Assembly (NCBI RefSeq): GCF_030160235.1
Contig: NZ_BSNY01000047.1
Span: 496,001-560,000, forward strand
From: Mesorhizobium huakuii
GTDB taxonomy: Bacteria; Pseudomonadota; Alphaproteobacteria; Rhizobiales; Rhizobiaceae
Direction: 5' to 3'
Length of the DNA: 64,000 nt
Below, piece by piece: positions 34,356 to 43,576 of this stretch (the first letter of the stretch is position 1; each line of letters opens with the position of its first letter). The notes beneath the pieces were generated by a model. It was given only the letters and a program-made list of their open reading frames with translations, made no database searches and was not told the DNA's origin. The translations under genes were made by a program, and so were the position numbers.

Positions 34356-35435
34356 ATGAAAGTCCTCTTTGCCAGCGGCAACGGCTATCCGCCCGAGTTC
34401 GGTGGCGGCGTCCAATCCAGCACGCATCATCTGGTGCAGCAGCTGATCGAACATGGCCATGAAGCGTCGGTGCTCTGCGCCCTGTTCGGCGACGGCATGT
34501 TCGGCTTCAAGGCGCGCGCCAAGATGAAGCTCATGCGGCAACCGGCGGTCGTCGACAGCTTTCCCGGCTACCCGGTGATAAGGACATGGTTTCCCTGGGA
34601 GGCGGCAGGGTTTGCCGTCAAGAAACTGAAGCCTGATGTGACGGTGGTCCAGTGCCACAAATCGGTTCCGCTCGGCAAAGCGCTGCAGGCTGAGGGCGTG
34701 CCTCTGGTCGTCTATCTCAGAAATGTCGAGTTCCACGAGCTGGGCGGCGATTTGCGCGAGTTGGGTTCCGCACTCTACATCGCCAATTCGGAGTTCACCG
34801 CGCGCAGCTACAAGAGGGAATACGGCATCGAGGCGACGGTCATTCCGCCGACCATCAACCCGATGCAGTACAGCACGCCGACCACTGGCCAGTTCGTCAC
34901 CCTGATCAATCCCTATGAGGAAAAGGGCTTCGAGCTGGCGGTGCGCATTGCCGGCGCCTGCCCGGAAATCCCGTTCCTGTTCGTTGAAAGCTGGAAGCTG
35001 GAGGACGACCATCGCGCGCGCATCGAGGAGACGATCGCGCCGCTCGGCAATGTCACGCTTGAGAGCCGCACCAACGACATGAAGACGATCTATGGCCGCA
35101 CCAGGATCCTGCTCGCGCCCTCCAAATGGGAGGAGGCCTGGGGCCGCGTCGCGTCCGAGGCGCATTGCAGCGGCATCCCTGTTGTCGGTTCGCGGCGCGG
35201 CGGCCTGCCCGAAGCCATCGGCCCCGGCGGCACGGTGCTAGACTATGACGCGCCGCTCATCGACTGGGTCGCGGCCGTCAGGCAGCTGTGGAATGACAAC
35301 AAGGAATATGAGCGGGTTTCAAACCTCGCGCGCGGCTTCGCGGCGCGTCCGGAGCTGGATCCCGATCGCCAGTTCGTCACCTTCTTCTCGATACTGGACC
35401 GGGCGGTGCGGCAGCGCGCCCGCCAGGCGGCGTAG
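34356..35435 (+). CDS. Glycosyltransferase family 4
   Basis: 359 aa GT-B enzyme. N-terminal FASGNGYPPEFGGGVQSSTHH gives the acceptor-side glycine loop, and the C-terminal half has PYEEKGFELAVRIA, VESWKLEDD, then LLAPSKWEEAWGRVASEAHCSGIPVVGS with the E-x7-E motif. Cytoplasmic, no membrane segment. AGGAGCC lies about 8 bases before ATG 34356. Likely adds a sugar to the exopolysaccharide repeat or another glycan of this locus. It lies 65 bases after the small Tat-type protein, same strand. Confidence 0.82.
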   Translation: MKVLFASGNGYPPEFGGGVQSSTHHLVQQLIEHGHEASVLCALFGDGMFGFKARAKMKLMRQPAVVDSFPGYPVIRTWFPWEAAGFAVKKLKPDVTVVQCHKSVPLGKALQAEGVPLVVYLRNVEFHELGGDLRELGSALYIANSEFTARSYKREYGIEATVIPPTINPMQYSTPTTGQFVTLINPYEEKGFELAVRIAGACPEIPFLFVESWKLEDDHRARIEETIAPLGNVTLESRTNDMKTIYGRTRILLAPSKWEEAWGRVASEAHCSGIPVVGSRRGGLPEAIGPGGTVLDYDAPLIDWVAAVRQLWNDNKEYERVSNLARGFAARPELDPDRQFVTFFSILDRAVRQRARQAA

Positions 35436-35458
35436 CCAGCGCTCGGCAAGCCAGCCGG

Positions 35459-36481
35459 TCAGGCCGGGCGCTTGACCCGGCTTTTCAGCGTTTCGTAGCC
35501 GCGGGCGCCGAGCAGGGCGCGGGCCAGGGCCTTGGCGGCGCCCTTGCGGCCTTGCTGCGAGTTGATCTGCCGCAGTCTGGCCGGCAGGTTGCGCGCCGCC
35601 TGGCCCAGTGCCGGCAGCGAGAGCGCGTCGGGGAAGCTCACCATATGGGTTTCGACGCACAGCACCGGCTTGCCCGACAGTTCCGTGATCTTCAGCGCCT
35701 GCTCATGCTCGCTTTCGATGAACAGGATGGCGTTGGATTTGCGGTAGAAATCGGCCTTGAAACTGCCATGCGCGCCGAGCCGCTGGCGCTCCGCCTTGCT
35801 CGGCAGGTCGAGCATGATCAGCTGGTCGTACAGGATTCCGTTCCTGGCCAGCCACGCCTCGGTCAGCGCGCGGTATTTCTCCAGCCGGCTGGTCACCAGC
35901 CAGCCGATCCTGTGGGTTGGGGCATGAAGCGGCCGTGCTTCGCTGAGGAACTTCTCATAGGCGGGACCATCGTCGTTTTCCGCCTCGGTCGGATCGAGGC
36001 ACAGCACGCCGTCAATGTCGACGCAGCATTGCGCGAGGAATTTGTGATGCATGAAATTCCACTGGAACATGCGCGGATGCGGCACCACCTCGAAGACGAC
36101 GTCGGTTTCCGGATGCTTCGGCTCCAGGCCGAACACGGCGGCATAGATGAAATCACCCTCGATGCCGGCAGCCTCGATTCGGGCACGGGCATCGCGCATG
36201 GCATTGCCGCCGGCGATGCTGTCGTCGATCACCAGAACCTTGCGCATGTCCGAGACCTTGCGGTCGAGCGCGGCGCGCCGCTTGGTGACGCCGGACGTAT
36301 AGACCCGGCCTTCCAGGAAGGAATCCAGGTCGGTCATCGGAATGTTCGCCGCAAGGCTGACCAGCGTCGCCGCCAGCACGCCGCTTCTGGGCACGCCGAC
36401 CACCAGGTCGATGTCGCGCGGCAGCCGGTGAAGGTTGCCGACGATGGTGTCGTTCATGTCGGAGATCGATCGGTAGTGCAT
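35459..36481 (-). CDS. Phosphoribosyltransferase-HAD-like fusion protein
   Basis: 340 aa with two recognisable parts. Residues about 1-130 form a type I phosphoribosyltransferase-like domain: VGVPRSGVLAATL, and VLVIDDSIAGGNAM with the acidic PRPP-binding DDS...GGN loop. Residues about 150-290 resemble a HAD phosphatase-like region that starts CVDIDGVLCLDPT. Similar genes occur in polysaccharide clusters, but no function is established. It is convergent with the upstream glycosyltransferase (23 bases between ends) and lies 53 bases after the flippase on the same strand, so it is probably co-transcribed with it. Confidence 0.65.
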   Translation of the reverse strand: MHYRSISDMNDTIVGNLHRLPRDIDLVVGVPRSGVLAATLVSLAANIPMTDLDSFLEGRVYTSGVTKRRAALDRKVSDMRKVLVIDDSIAGGNAMRDARARIEAAGIEGDFIYAAVFGLEPKHPETDVVFEVVPHPRMFQWNFMHHKFLAQCCVDIDGVLCLDPTEAENDDGPAYEKFLSEARPLHAPTHRIGWLVTSRLEKYRALTEAWLARNGILYDQLIMLDLPSKAERQRLGAHGSFKADFYRKSNAILFIESEHEQALKITELSGKPVLCVETHMVSFPDALSLPALGQAARNLPARLRQINSQQGRKGAAKALARALLGARGYETLKSRVKRPA

Positions 36482-36534
36482 GGATCAGACCTGATGTTCG
36501 TGTGGATATTGGGTAGCCGGCAAAGGCGCCGAAA

Positions 36535-38031
36535 TTATTGCGCCTCGCGCGGCGTTGCCGCCGGCTGTCTTGCCGGCAGCATTTTCACGGCCTCGCGCAA
36601 GGCTTCGCGGCCGGATGCGAAGGCCAGCGCGACGGCAATGGTGATGAGGTAGGCAAGAATGGCGCCGCTGGCCAGGGCGACGACATGCTGTTGCGGCAGC
36701 ATCGGCTTGATCAGCCAGACCGCCGCCAGCGCCAGATGCGCGCCGAGCACGAACGGCGTTGCCGCGCGCAGCACATGGCTGGCCCGCAGCGGTCCGCTCC
36801 TGCCGACATAGAGCCACAGGAACGGCGTGCGCAGATACTCGCTAATGGCATAGGCGATCGCCACGCCGAGCGCGCCATAGGTCAAGCCGAGAGCGAAGGC
36901 GAGTACCGATGTCACGGCGGTGATGATGCCCCAGCGCATGAAGTCGCCGGAGCGGCCCTGGCTGACGAAAAGCCAGCCCGCCGGGTTGTTGAGCGGCTGC
37001 AGGAGCCCAGCGAAGCCGAGCGCCAGGAAGATCGAGGCGCTTGCGCGCCACTGTTCGCCGAGCACGAAGGGGATCAGCACATCCGACATGGCGGTGGCGA
37101 AGGCGACGCCGGGCAGCGCCACCAAAAGGATAAGCGGCATGACGCGCAGATAGGCGCTGCGGTAGCGGTCCGGCTCGTCCTTCAGCCGGGACAGCGCCGG
37201 CACCATGACCTTCGACAGCGGATTGGTGATCTGGCTGAGCGGGAACAGAAGCAGCTTGTAGGCGCGGTCATAAAGGCCGAGCTGCTGCTCGCCCCAGTAT
37301 TTGCCGATCAGCACATTGTCGAGGTTGCGAGCGAAGAAATTGGCGAAGTTGAAGCCGGTGATGCCGGCGCCGAAATTGATCAGTTCGCCGATGCCGGCGA
37401 CCTTGCGCGGCAGGCCGGGCCGCCAGCGCGAGCTTGCCCAGTAACACAGCGTCGGCAGCACGGCGCCGGTCAGCGTGCCGGCGAACAGTGCCCAGTATGA
37501 GCGGTCGATGAAGGTCCAGGCGATCGACACGGCCAGCCCGGCAACCGCGCTGGCGACATCGATGACCGCCAGGCGCCCGAACTGCATGCGTCTCGTCAAA
37601 AGCGCCAGATGCTGGGCGCCAAGCCCATAGGCCATGATCTGCAGCCCGAGCGCGGCGACCAGCCCGGCCACGCGCGGCTCGCCATAGAAGGCCGCGACCA
37701 GCGGTGCCGCACCCGCGAGCACGCAGGCCAGGATGGCACTGACCGCGACATTGATCCAGAAGAGGTAGTTCACCTCCTCATGGCGGATGCCCGATTTCTG
37801 GATCGTCGCCTGGGTCAGGCCGAAATCCTGGAACAGCGCGATGAAGGCCAGCACCGGCGCGCACATCGCCACGACGCCGAAATCCTGCGGCGACAAGAGC
37901 CGCGACAGCACAATGACGGATATGATCTGGGTCGCGACCCGCACCGATTGCGACATCGCGGTCACCACCGCGCCGCGCCCGACCGATTTACGCAGCGAGC
38001 CTTCCGGCGGATCGAATGGGTTGGCTTCCAA
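36535..38031 (-). CDS. exoT: Oligosaccharide flippase (Wzx/ExoT-like)
   Basis: About 498 aa; S. meliloti ExoT has about 494. Twelve or more membrane segments and the family pattern TQIISVIVLSRLLSPQDFG near residue 35, GLTQATIQKSG, then FNFANFFARNLDNVLIGKYW, identify it as a Wzx-type flippase that moves the lipid-linked repeat across the inner membrane. The frame stays open to 38544, but the conserved part begins near 38031, where TTG follows AGGA at about 10 bases; the start is therefore uncertain. Divergent from the exoL-like gene; two palindromes lie between. Confidence 0.78.
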   Translation of the reverse strand: MEANPFDPPEGSLRKSVGRGAVVTAMSQSVRVATQIISVIVLSRLLSPQDFGVVAMCAPVLAFIALFQDFGLTQATIQKSGIRHEEVNYLFWINVAVSAILACVLAGAAPLVAAFYGEPRVAGLVAALGLQIMAYGLGAQHLALLTRRMQFGRLAVIDVASAVAGLAVSIAWTFIDRSYWALFAGTLTGAVLPTLCYWASSRWRPGLPRKVAGIGELINFGAGITGFNFANFFARNLDNVLIGKYWGEQQLGLYDRAYKLLLFPLSQITNPLSKVMVPALSRLKDEPDRYRSAYLRVMPLILLVALPGVAFATAMSDVLIPFVLGEQWRASASIFLALGFAGLLQPLNNPAGWLFVSQGRSGDFMRWGIITAVTSVLAFALGLTYGALGVAIAYAISEYLRTPFLWLYVGRSGPLRASHVLRAATPFVLGAHLALAAVWLIKPMLPQQHVVALASGAILAYLITIAVALAFASGREALREAVKMLPARQPAATPREAQ

Positions 38032-38111
38032 ATTCAGGATTCCTGATTTTTGCGCGGATTTCCGAACCCTGAAAATCCACGCCCGCCGCCAGCCCCAAAC
38101 TACGGCAATAA

Positions 38112-38126
38112 TTTTGCAGTGCAACA
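38112..38126. promoter_or_regulatory. TGC palindrome 1 in exoT-exoL divergent region
   Basis: TTTTGC-AGT-GCAACA, one arm imperfect relative to TGYTGC-N3-GCARCA. It lies 81-95 bases before the exoT-like start and about 93 bases before the exoL-like start. Pairs with a second copy 41 bases away, about four helical turns. Confidence 0.5.
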
Positions 38127-38152
38127 GAAAATGTCCATCGCCGCGCCAAAAA

Positions 38153-38167
38153 TGTTGCGATGCAGCA
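38153..38167. promoter_or_regulatory. TGC palindrome 2 in exoT-exoL divergent region
   Basis: TGTTGC-GAT-GCAGCA, an exact match to the consensus TGYTGC-N3-GCARCA, 52-66 bases before the exoL-like ATG, the same distance as the exoY site has from its start codon. Confidence 0.55.
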
Positions 38168-38218
38168 AGAGCTGTACTAGCATCCCTTTGGGTGGGGTCA
38201 AACAGCGGTCGAGTTTTC

Positions 38219-39391
38219 ATGCTGCATGTCTTGTACCTGGTGCACGATGTTTCCGATCCGGCGGTTCGCCGACGTATCACAATGCTCAGGACAGGCGGCG
38301 CCCGGGTCACCCTGGCGGGCTTTCGCCGCACCGCGACCCCAATTGCCGATATCGAAGGATTGCAGCCGATCGACCTCGGCGCGACGCGCGACGGCCGATT
38401 CGCCCAGCGCCTGGCGGCGGTGGCGAAAGCGACGTTTTCGATAGGCTCGAAGCTCAAGGGTGCGCCGCGGCCCGATCTCATCATTGCGCGAAATCTGGAA
38501 ATGCTGGCGCTGGCGCGCCGCGCCAGGTCGGCTTTCGGCGCCACGGTGCCGATCGTCTATGAATGCCTCGACATTCATCGCCTCGTGCTCCGCGACGACA
38601 TGCTGGGCAAGGCGCTGCGCGCCACCGAGCGTCATCTGGCGCGCGACGTGAAGCTGCTGGTGACCAGTTCGCCCGCTTTCATCGCCAATTATTTCAAGCC
38701 CTTCCGCCAGGTCGCCGCACCCGTCGAGCTGGTCGAGAACAAATATTTCGAGGCAGCGGCCATTCTTCCCGGCGAGCGTGAGTCGATGGACGCGCCTGCC
38801 GCCCCGCCATGGCGGATCGGCTGGTTCGGAGCGCTGCGCTGCCGGCGCTCGCTCAAGCTGCTGGCCGATTTCACCCACCGCATGGATGGACGTTTCGAAA
38901 TCGTGCTGCGCGGGCGTCCGGCGCTGTCCGAGTTCCCGGATTTCCACGCCTTCGTCGACGCCGAGCCTTATCTGTCGTTTCGTGGACCCTACCGCAATCC
39001 GGAGGACATGGCGGCGATCTACCAGGATGTGCATTTCTCCTGGGCGATCGATTTCTTCGAGGAGGGGCAGAATTCGGAATGGCTGCTGCCCAACCGCCTC
39101 TATGAAGGCTGCCGCTTCGGGGCGGTGCCGATCTCGATGGGCCATACGGAAACCGGACGGTTCCTCAGCCAGCAGGACATCGGCATCCTGTTGCCCAAGG
39201 CGACGCCCGACGCGCTCGAAACCGCACTCGGTACGATGGACGAGCAGCGCTTCGGCAGGCTGAAGGCGCGCGTGCTTGCCCGCAATCCGAGGACGTGGAG
39301 CTACGATCGCAGCGATTGCAGCGCGCTGGTCGAAAAACTGCGCCGCCTGACCACCATGCGCGAGCCCCTCGCGACCGCGGCCCTGGCATAG
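38219..39391 (+). CDS. exoL: Glycosyltransferase ExoL-like
   Basis: About 390 aa. The N-terminus VLYLVHDVSDPAVRRRITML and GARVTLAGFRR resemble ExoL, the glucosyltransferase that adds a later glucose in succinoglycan assembly; the C-terminal half is a GT-B-type fold with WRIGWFGALRCRRSLKLLAD and EEGQNSEWLLPNRLYEGCRFG, where Glu residues bind the donor. ATG 38219 is chosen; no strong ribosome site is visible. First gene of a plus-strand run exoL-A-M-O-N, the same order as in S. meliloti but read from its opposite end. Confidence 0.75.
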   Translation: MLHVLYLVHDVSDPAVRRRITMLRTGGARVTLAGFRRTATPIADIEGLQPIDLGATRDGRFAQRLAAVAKATFSIGSKLKGAPRPDLIIARNLEMLALARRARSAFGATVPIVYECLDIHRLVLRDDMLGKALRATERHLARDVKLLVTSSPAFIANYFKPFRQVAAPVELVENKYFEAAAILPGERESMDAPAAPPWRIGWFGALRCRRSLKLLADFTHRMDGRFEIVLRGRPALSEFPDFHAFVDAEPYLSFRGPYRNPEDMAAIYQDVHFSWAIDFFEEGQNSEWLLPNRLYEGCRFGAVPISMGHTETGRFLSQQDIGILLPKATPDALETALGTMDEQRFGRLKARVLARNPRTWSYDRSDCSALVEKLRRLTTMREPLATAALA

Positions 39392-39406
39392 GATGGACAT
39401 CGCCCG

Positions 39407-40396
39407 ATGACGCAAGCGCTTCCCTCCAGCCTTATCGTGATCCCTTGCCTGAACGAGGCAGCCCATATTGGTGCGCTGCTCGGCCAGCTCTGCCCGGCGG
39501 CGGCACGCCTTGGCGCCCGGATCGTCGTCGCCGATGGCGGCAGCACCGACGGCACGCTGGCCATTGTCGAGCAGATCGCCGCGAAGGACCCGCGCGTTAT
39601 CCTGCTTCACAACAAGCGCCGCATCCAGAGCGCGGCGATCAATCTCGCCGTCGGCACTTTTGGCGAAGGCGCGGAGTATCTCATCCGCATCGACGCGCAT
39701 GGCGGCTATCCCGACGACTATTGTGACCGGTTGCTCGAGGAAGCACTGGCCACATCAGCCGATTCGGTCGTGGTCTCGATGCTGACCAGCGGCAGCGGTG
39801 CCGTGCAGAAATCGGTTGCGGCGGCGCAGAATTCGAAACTCGGCACCGGTGGTTCCAAGCACCGCCACCTCTCCGCCGGAGAATGGGTCGACCACGGCCA
39901 TCACGCACTGATGCGGATATCGGCCTTCGGTGCTGTCGGCGGCTATGACGAGACGTTCAGCCACAATGAGGATGCCGAGCTCGACTACCGGCTGCGGCAG
40001 GCCGGCTACAGGATCTGGATGAGCGGCAAGACGCAGATGGTCTACTATCCGCGCGCCTCGCTCAAAGGCCTCTATTTCCAGTATCTCGGCTACGGTCGCG
40101 GCCGCGCCAAGAATGTGCTGAAGCACCGCGTCATCCCGAAGGTCCGGCAGATGGTGCCGCTGGCGGTCTTCCCGGTGGTTCTTCTGGCGGCCTTCTCCTT
40201 CGTGCACTGGATCGCGGCCGTGCCGCTGCTGATCTGGGCTTCGGTCTGCCTGGGCTACGGCCTGGTGACGGCCATTCGCCAGCGCAACGCCGACATCGCG
40301 CTGGCCGGCGTCTCGGCCATGGTCATGCATTTCGGCTGGTCCGTCGGCTTCTGGCTGCAGCTTCTCGGCCTCGGCGCGCGACGCGGGGTAGCGTGA
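39407..40396 (+). CDS. exoA: Succinoglycan glucosyltransferase ExoA-like
   Basis: 329 aa, as for S. meliloti ExoA (330 aa), which forms the beta-1,3 glucose link. GT2 features: IVIPCLNEAAHIGALL, VVADGGSTDGT, LIRIDAHGGYP with the metal-binding D-x-H, the acceptor block WVDHGHHALMR, NEDAELDYRLRQAGYRIW, then a C-terminal membrane region of two or three helices (about residues 250-325). The stop overlaps the next start (TGATG). 15 bases after exoL. Confidence 0.85.
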   Translation: MTQALPSSLIVIPCLNEAAHIGALLGQLCPAAARLGARIVVADGGSTDGTLAIVEQIAAKDPRVILLHNKRRIQSAAINLAVGTFGEGAEYLIRIDAHGGYPDDYCDRLLEEALATSADSVVVSMLTSGSGAVQKSVAAAQNSKLGTGGSKHRHLSAGEWVDHGHHALMRISAFGAVGGYDETFSHNEDAELDYRLRQAGYRIWMSGKTQMVYYPRASLKGLYFQYLGYGRGRAKNVLKHRVIPKVRQMVPLAVFPVVLLAAFSFVHWIAAVPLLIWASVCLGYGLVTAIRQRNADIALAGVSAMVMHFGWSVGFWLQLLGLGARRGVA

Positions 40397-41346
40397 TGGT
40401 GGTTCAGACCAGGAACCGCAGCATCGACATCGGCGTGTGCACGTTCCGCCGGCCGGAGCTGGCCGACACGCTGCGCTCGCTCGCCGCCATGGCGATGCCT
40501 GAAGGCTTCGACGTCAGCGTCATTGTCGCCGACAATGACGACACGCCGAGCGCGCAGGCGTTGGTGGCGGCGCTGTCGCAGGAATTGGCGCTGCCGGTCC
40601 GCTACCGGCATGCGCCCGCGCGCAACATCTCGGTCGCCCGCAACGCTTGTCTCGATGCCAGCGAGGCGGATTTCCTTGCCTTCATCGACGACGACGAGAC
40701 TGCCTCCGCCCGTTGGCTGGTCGAACTGGTGGCGACGGCTGAGGAGAGTGGTGCAACGGCAGTGCTCGGCCCGGTGCGGGCGCTCTACCGGCCGGATGCA
40801 CCCGAATGGATGCGCCGGGGTGATTTCCACTCGACCTTGCCGGTCTGGGTGCGCGGCGAGATCCGCACCGGCTACACCTGCAACGTGCTGCTGCGCATGC
40901 GATCGGACAGCCTGCGCGGCCGCCGCTTCAGCCTGGCGCGCGGCCAGACCGGCGGCGAGGACACCGAACTCTTCGACCAGATGGTCAAGGCCGGCGGCTG
41001 CATCGCCTTCGCTCAAGAAGCCTGGGTGGATGAGGTGGTGCCGCGCTCGAGGGCGGCGTTCGACTGGCTTGGCCGCCGGCGCTTTCGGGTCGGCCAGACG
41101 CATGGTCACCTCCTGGGCAGCAATGCGCGTGGCATGGGGCTGATCAAGCATGTCGGCCTTGCCGCGGCAAAGGCGGCCTTTTGTTTCGCCGCGGCCCTTC
41201 CCGTGGTTGCCAGCCCGGTGCGCAGGAACCGCAGCGTGCTGCGCGGCATCATGCATGTCGGCGTGGTCAGCGGCCTTGTCGGCGTCCGCGAACTCCGCCT
41301 CTACGGCCAGACCTCGTCTGGGGAAGGAGGCAAGCGTGCAGCCTGA
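40396..41346 (+). CDS. exoM: Succinoglycan glucosyltransferase ExoM-like
   Basis: 316 aa (S. meliloti ExoM about 309). GT2 features DIGVCTFRRPELADTLRSL, VIVADNDDTPSA, ARNISVARNACLDAS and FIDDDETA with the DDD metal motif; later TGGEDTELFDQMVKAGG. ExoM adds the third glucose (beta-1,4) in succinoglycan, consistent with its place after ExoA. ATG 40396 shares one base with the exoA stop. Overlaps the exoO-like start by 11 bases. Confidence 0.85.
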   Translation: MVVQTRNRSIDIGVCTFRRPELADTLRSLAAMAMPEGFDVSVIVADNDDTPSAQALVAALSQELALPVRYRHAPARNISVARNACLDASEADFLAFIDDDETASARWLVELVATAEESGATAVLGPVRALYRPDAPEWMRRGDFHSTLPVWVRGEIRTGYTCNVLLRMRSDSLRGRRFSLARGQTGGEDTELFDQMVKAGGCIAFAQEAWVDEVVPRSRAAFDWLGRRRFRVGQTHGHLLGSNARGMGLIKHVGLAAAKAAFCFAAALPVVASPVRRNRSVLRGIMHVGVVSGLVGVRELRLYGQTSSGEGGKRAA

Positions 41347-42319
41347 CGTTTCCCCAACCGCCGATATTTCAGGCCCCGATGTTTCCTTTGTGATCGCCGC
41401 CTACAATGCCGAGGCGACGCTCGACCGCGCGATTGCCAGCGCCATCGCGCAGAAGGGCGTCAGCGTCGAGATCATCGTCGTCGACGACCAGTCGCGCGAC
41501 GCCACGCTCGATGTGGCACGGGCTTATCCCGGGGACATTGTGCGCGTCGTCGCGCTTGCCAAGAATCGCGGTCCCGGCGGCGCCCGAAATGCCGGCCTGG
41601 ACGTCGCTCGCGGCCGGTGGGTCGCGGTGCTCGATTCCGATGATGCCGTCTTCCCCGGCCGCATCGCCGCCATGATCGGCCGCGCTGAAAAGGCGGATGC
41701 CCAGATCGCCGTCGACAATCTCCAGGTCATCCGCGAGGACGGTGTCGTCGAGGATGCGATGTTCCCGCGTCAGTATCTGGAAGGCCTGCGCGAGATAACG
41801 CTCGCCACCTACATCGCCGGTAACGTCGTCTTCGAATCGAAGTTCAACCTCGGCTACCTCAAGCCCATCTTCCAGCGCCGGTTCCTGGATGAAAACCAGC
41901 TTCGCTATGATGAGAAACTGAGGATCGGCGAGGACTACATCCTGTTTGCCGAGGCGCTCGCCAAGGGCGGCAGATGCGTGGTCGAGCCGGAGATCGGCTA
42001 CGCCTACCATATTCGCAGCGGCTCCATCTCCCGCGTGCTCGAGCTTCAACATGTCGAAGCGATGCGCAAGGCGGATGCCGTATTCGCTCAAACCCATCGG
42101 ATGGACGAGGCAGCCCAGGCGGCCTTTGCCCGGCGCGGCCGCAGCCTGCGCAAGGCAGCCTCCTTCCTGGCGATGGTTCAGCACATCAAGGCGCGGTCCC
42201 CGCTCAAGGCGATCCGGACGGCGCTCAGCGACCCGGCGGCGGTCAGGCATATGGGCATGCCGATCGCCGTGCGGTTGCGACGAGTAGCGGCACAGTTTGC
42301 CGTAGGGGCGGGGAGGTGA
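41336..42319 (+). CDS. exoO: Glycosyltransferase ExoO-like
   Basis: 327 aa GT2. Motifs FVIAAYNAEATLDRAI, IVVDDQSRDAT, VLDSDDAVFPGR (DSD metal motif) and LRIGEDYILFAEALAKGG. ExoO adds the first side-chain glucose (beta-1,6) in succinoglycan. GTG at 41336 was chosen because GGAAGGAGG lies 5 bases before it; the open frame extends further upstream inside exoM but has no such site. A paralogue lies at 28186, which suggests an extra or altered side-chain step. Confidence 0.82.
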   Translation: MQPDVSPTADISGPDVSFVIAAYNAEATLDRAIASAIAQKGVSVEIIVVDDQSRDATLDVARAYPGDIVRVVALAKNRGPGGARNAGLDVARGRWVAVLDSDDAVFPGRIAAMIGRAEKADAQIAVDNLQVIREDGVVEDAMFPRQYLEGLREITLATYIAGNVVFESKFNLGYLKPIFQRRFLDENQLRYDEKLRIGEDYILFAEALAKGGRCVVEPEIGYAYHIRSGSISRVLELQHVEAMRKADAVFAQTHRMDEAAQAAFARRGRSLRKAASFLAMVQHIKARSPLKAIRTALSDPAAVRHMGMPIAVRLRRVAAQFAVGAGR

Positions 42320-42393
42320 AGATGCAGGCACATGGAGGGGTTTTTCGTGGCCTGTGAATGGACTGAAGTCGATCTCCTCAGAAGGAATTTGCG

Positions 42394-43290
42394 ATGAAGA
42401 AAATCAGGAAGGCCGTGATACCGGTGGCGGGGCTTGGAACAAGGTTCCTGCCGGCGACCAAGTCGATGCCTAAGGAAATGCTTCCGGTGGTCGACAGGCC
42501 TGTCGTGCAATATGCGGTGGACGAGGCCTTCGAAGCCGGTATCGAGCACATCGTGTTCGTGACCGGCCGCAACAAGGCGGTCATCGAGGACTATTTCGAC
42601 CTGCATCCGGAATTGATCGGAACCTTGGAGCAGACCGGCAAGAAGACTCAGCTGGAAGCGCTCGAAAGCATGCTGCCGGTGGCCGGCGCCACCTCCTTCA
42701 TCCGCCAGCAATCCCCGCAGGGCCTCGGCCACGCCGTCTGGTGCGCCCGCGAGGTCATCGGCAACGAGCCCTTCGCTTTGCTTTTGCCGGACATGGTCTC
42801 CTTCGGCGGGCGCGGCTGTCTCGCCGAAACCGTCGACCTCTATGAGCGCACCGGCGGCAACGTCATCGCCGTCGAACGCTGCGATCCCAGCGAGACCAAC
42901 AAATACGGCATTGTCGGTCGCGGTGCCGAAATTGGCGGCGGTTTCGAGGTCACGGCCATGGTCGAAAAGCCGGCCCCGGCCAACGCGCCGTCGAATTTCT
43001 ACATCAACGGCCGCTACATCCTGCAGCCCGAGATCTTCGCGCTGCTGGGCAACCAGCAGCGTGGCGCCGGCAACGAGATCCAGCTGACGGACGCCATGGT
43101 CCGCCTGTCGAAGGACCAGCCGTTCTTTGCCCAGCCTTTCCTGGGCCGCATGTTCGACTGCGGGTCCAAGGAAGGGTTCATCCAGGCCAACATCGCCTTC
43201 GCGCTCGCGCGCAACGACATGAAGGGCCCGGTTTTCGAGATGCTTCAGGAGTTCGTCCGGTCGCATGAACGCCAGGAAGAAGCCGCATAA
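42394..43290 (+). CDS. exoN: UTP-glucose-1-phosphate uridylyltransferase ExoN
   Basis: 298 aa GalU/ExoN family. [20 protein letters not shown] at the N-terminus is the nucleotide-binding loop; [41 protein letters not shown] and YLPDM-type LLPDMVSF follow, all as in GalU. It makes UDP-glucose for the glycosyltransferases and ugd of this locus. AGAAGGAATTTGCG precedes ATG 42394. Last gene of exoL-A-M-O-N. Confidence 0.9.
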   Translation: MKKIRKAVIPVAGLGTRFLPATKSMPKEMLPVVDRPVVQYAVDEAFEAGIEHIVFVTGRNKAVIEDYFDLHPELIGTLEQTGKKTQLEALESMLPVAGATSFIRQQSPQGLGHAVWCAREVIGNEPFALLLPDMVSFGGRGCLAETVDLYERTGGNVIAVERCDPSETNKYGIVGRGAEIGGGFEVTAMVEKPAPANAPSNFYINGRYILQPEIFALLGNQQRGAGNEIQLTDAMVRLSKDQPFFAQPFLGRMFDCGSKEGFIQANIAFALARNDMKGPVFEMLQEFVRSHERQEEAA

Positions 43291-43330
43291 TGCCCATCTT
43301 TCGGGAGTATTGCCGGACGGCTGGCGGCAA

Positions 43331-43346
43331 GGGGCCGACAGGCCCC
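43331..43346 (+). terminator. Hairpin downstream of exoN
   Basis: GGGGCC (43331-43336), loop GACA, GGCCCC (43341-43346), 40 bases after the exoN stop. There is no immediate T-tract; a T6 run occurs about 28 bases later. Probable transcription end or mRNA-stabilising structure. Confidence 0.45.
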
Positions 43347-43417
43347 CGTCGTCTGGCATGAAGCTTGCGTTGCTTTTTTGGCAATGCTCCCGATCGTTGA
43401 GGCGCCTGCAAGCCCAA

Positions 43418-43508
43418 GCATGATCCCGGAGAGTGTCTCCGGTTTCCGGAAAGATCATGCTTAAAACTGAGACAGGTCATGATCCGGAAGCTTTCGGAAA
43501 AGATCATG
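43418..43508. repeat. Palindromic GATCATGC intergenic element before exoP
   Basis: Two related inverted-repeat units. AGCATGATC at 43418-43426 pairs with GATCATGCT at 43453-43461 around a CCGGA-rich centre. CATGATC at 43478-43484 pairs with GATCATG at 43502-43508 around CCGGAAGCTTTCGG. This arrangement is like the short interspersed palindromic elements common between rhizobial genes. It lies in the exoP 5' region, so it may affect that mRNA. Confidence 0.6.
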
Positions 43509-43576
43509 CCCAAACAAAGAGATAGAGCCTCAACCCGATGATCGGGAACGCAACGGGCTCTGGGATTGGACCGACG

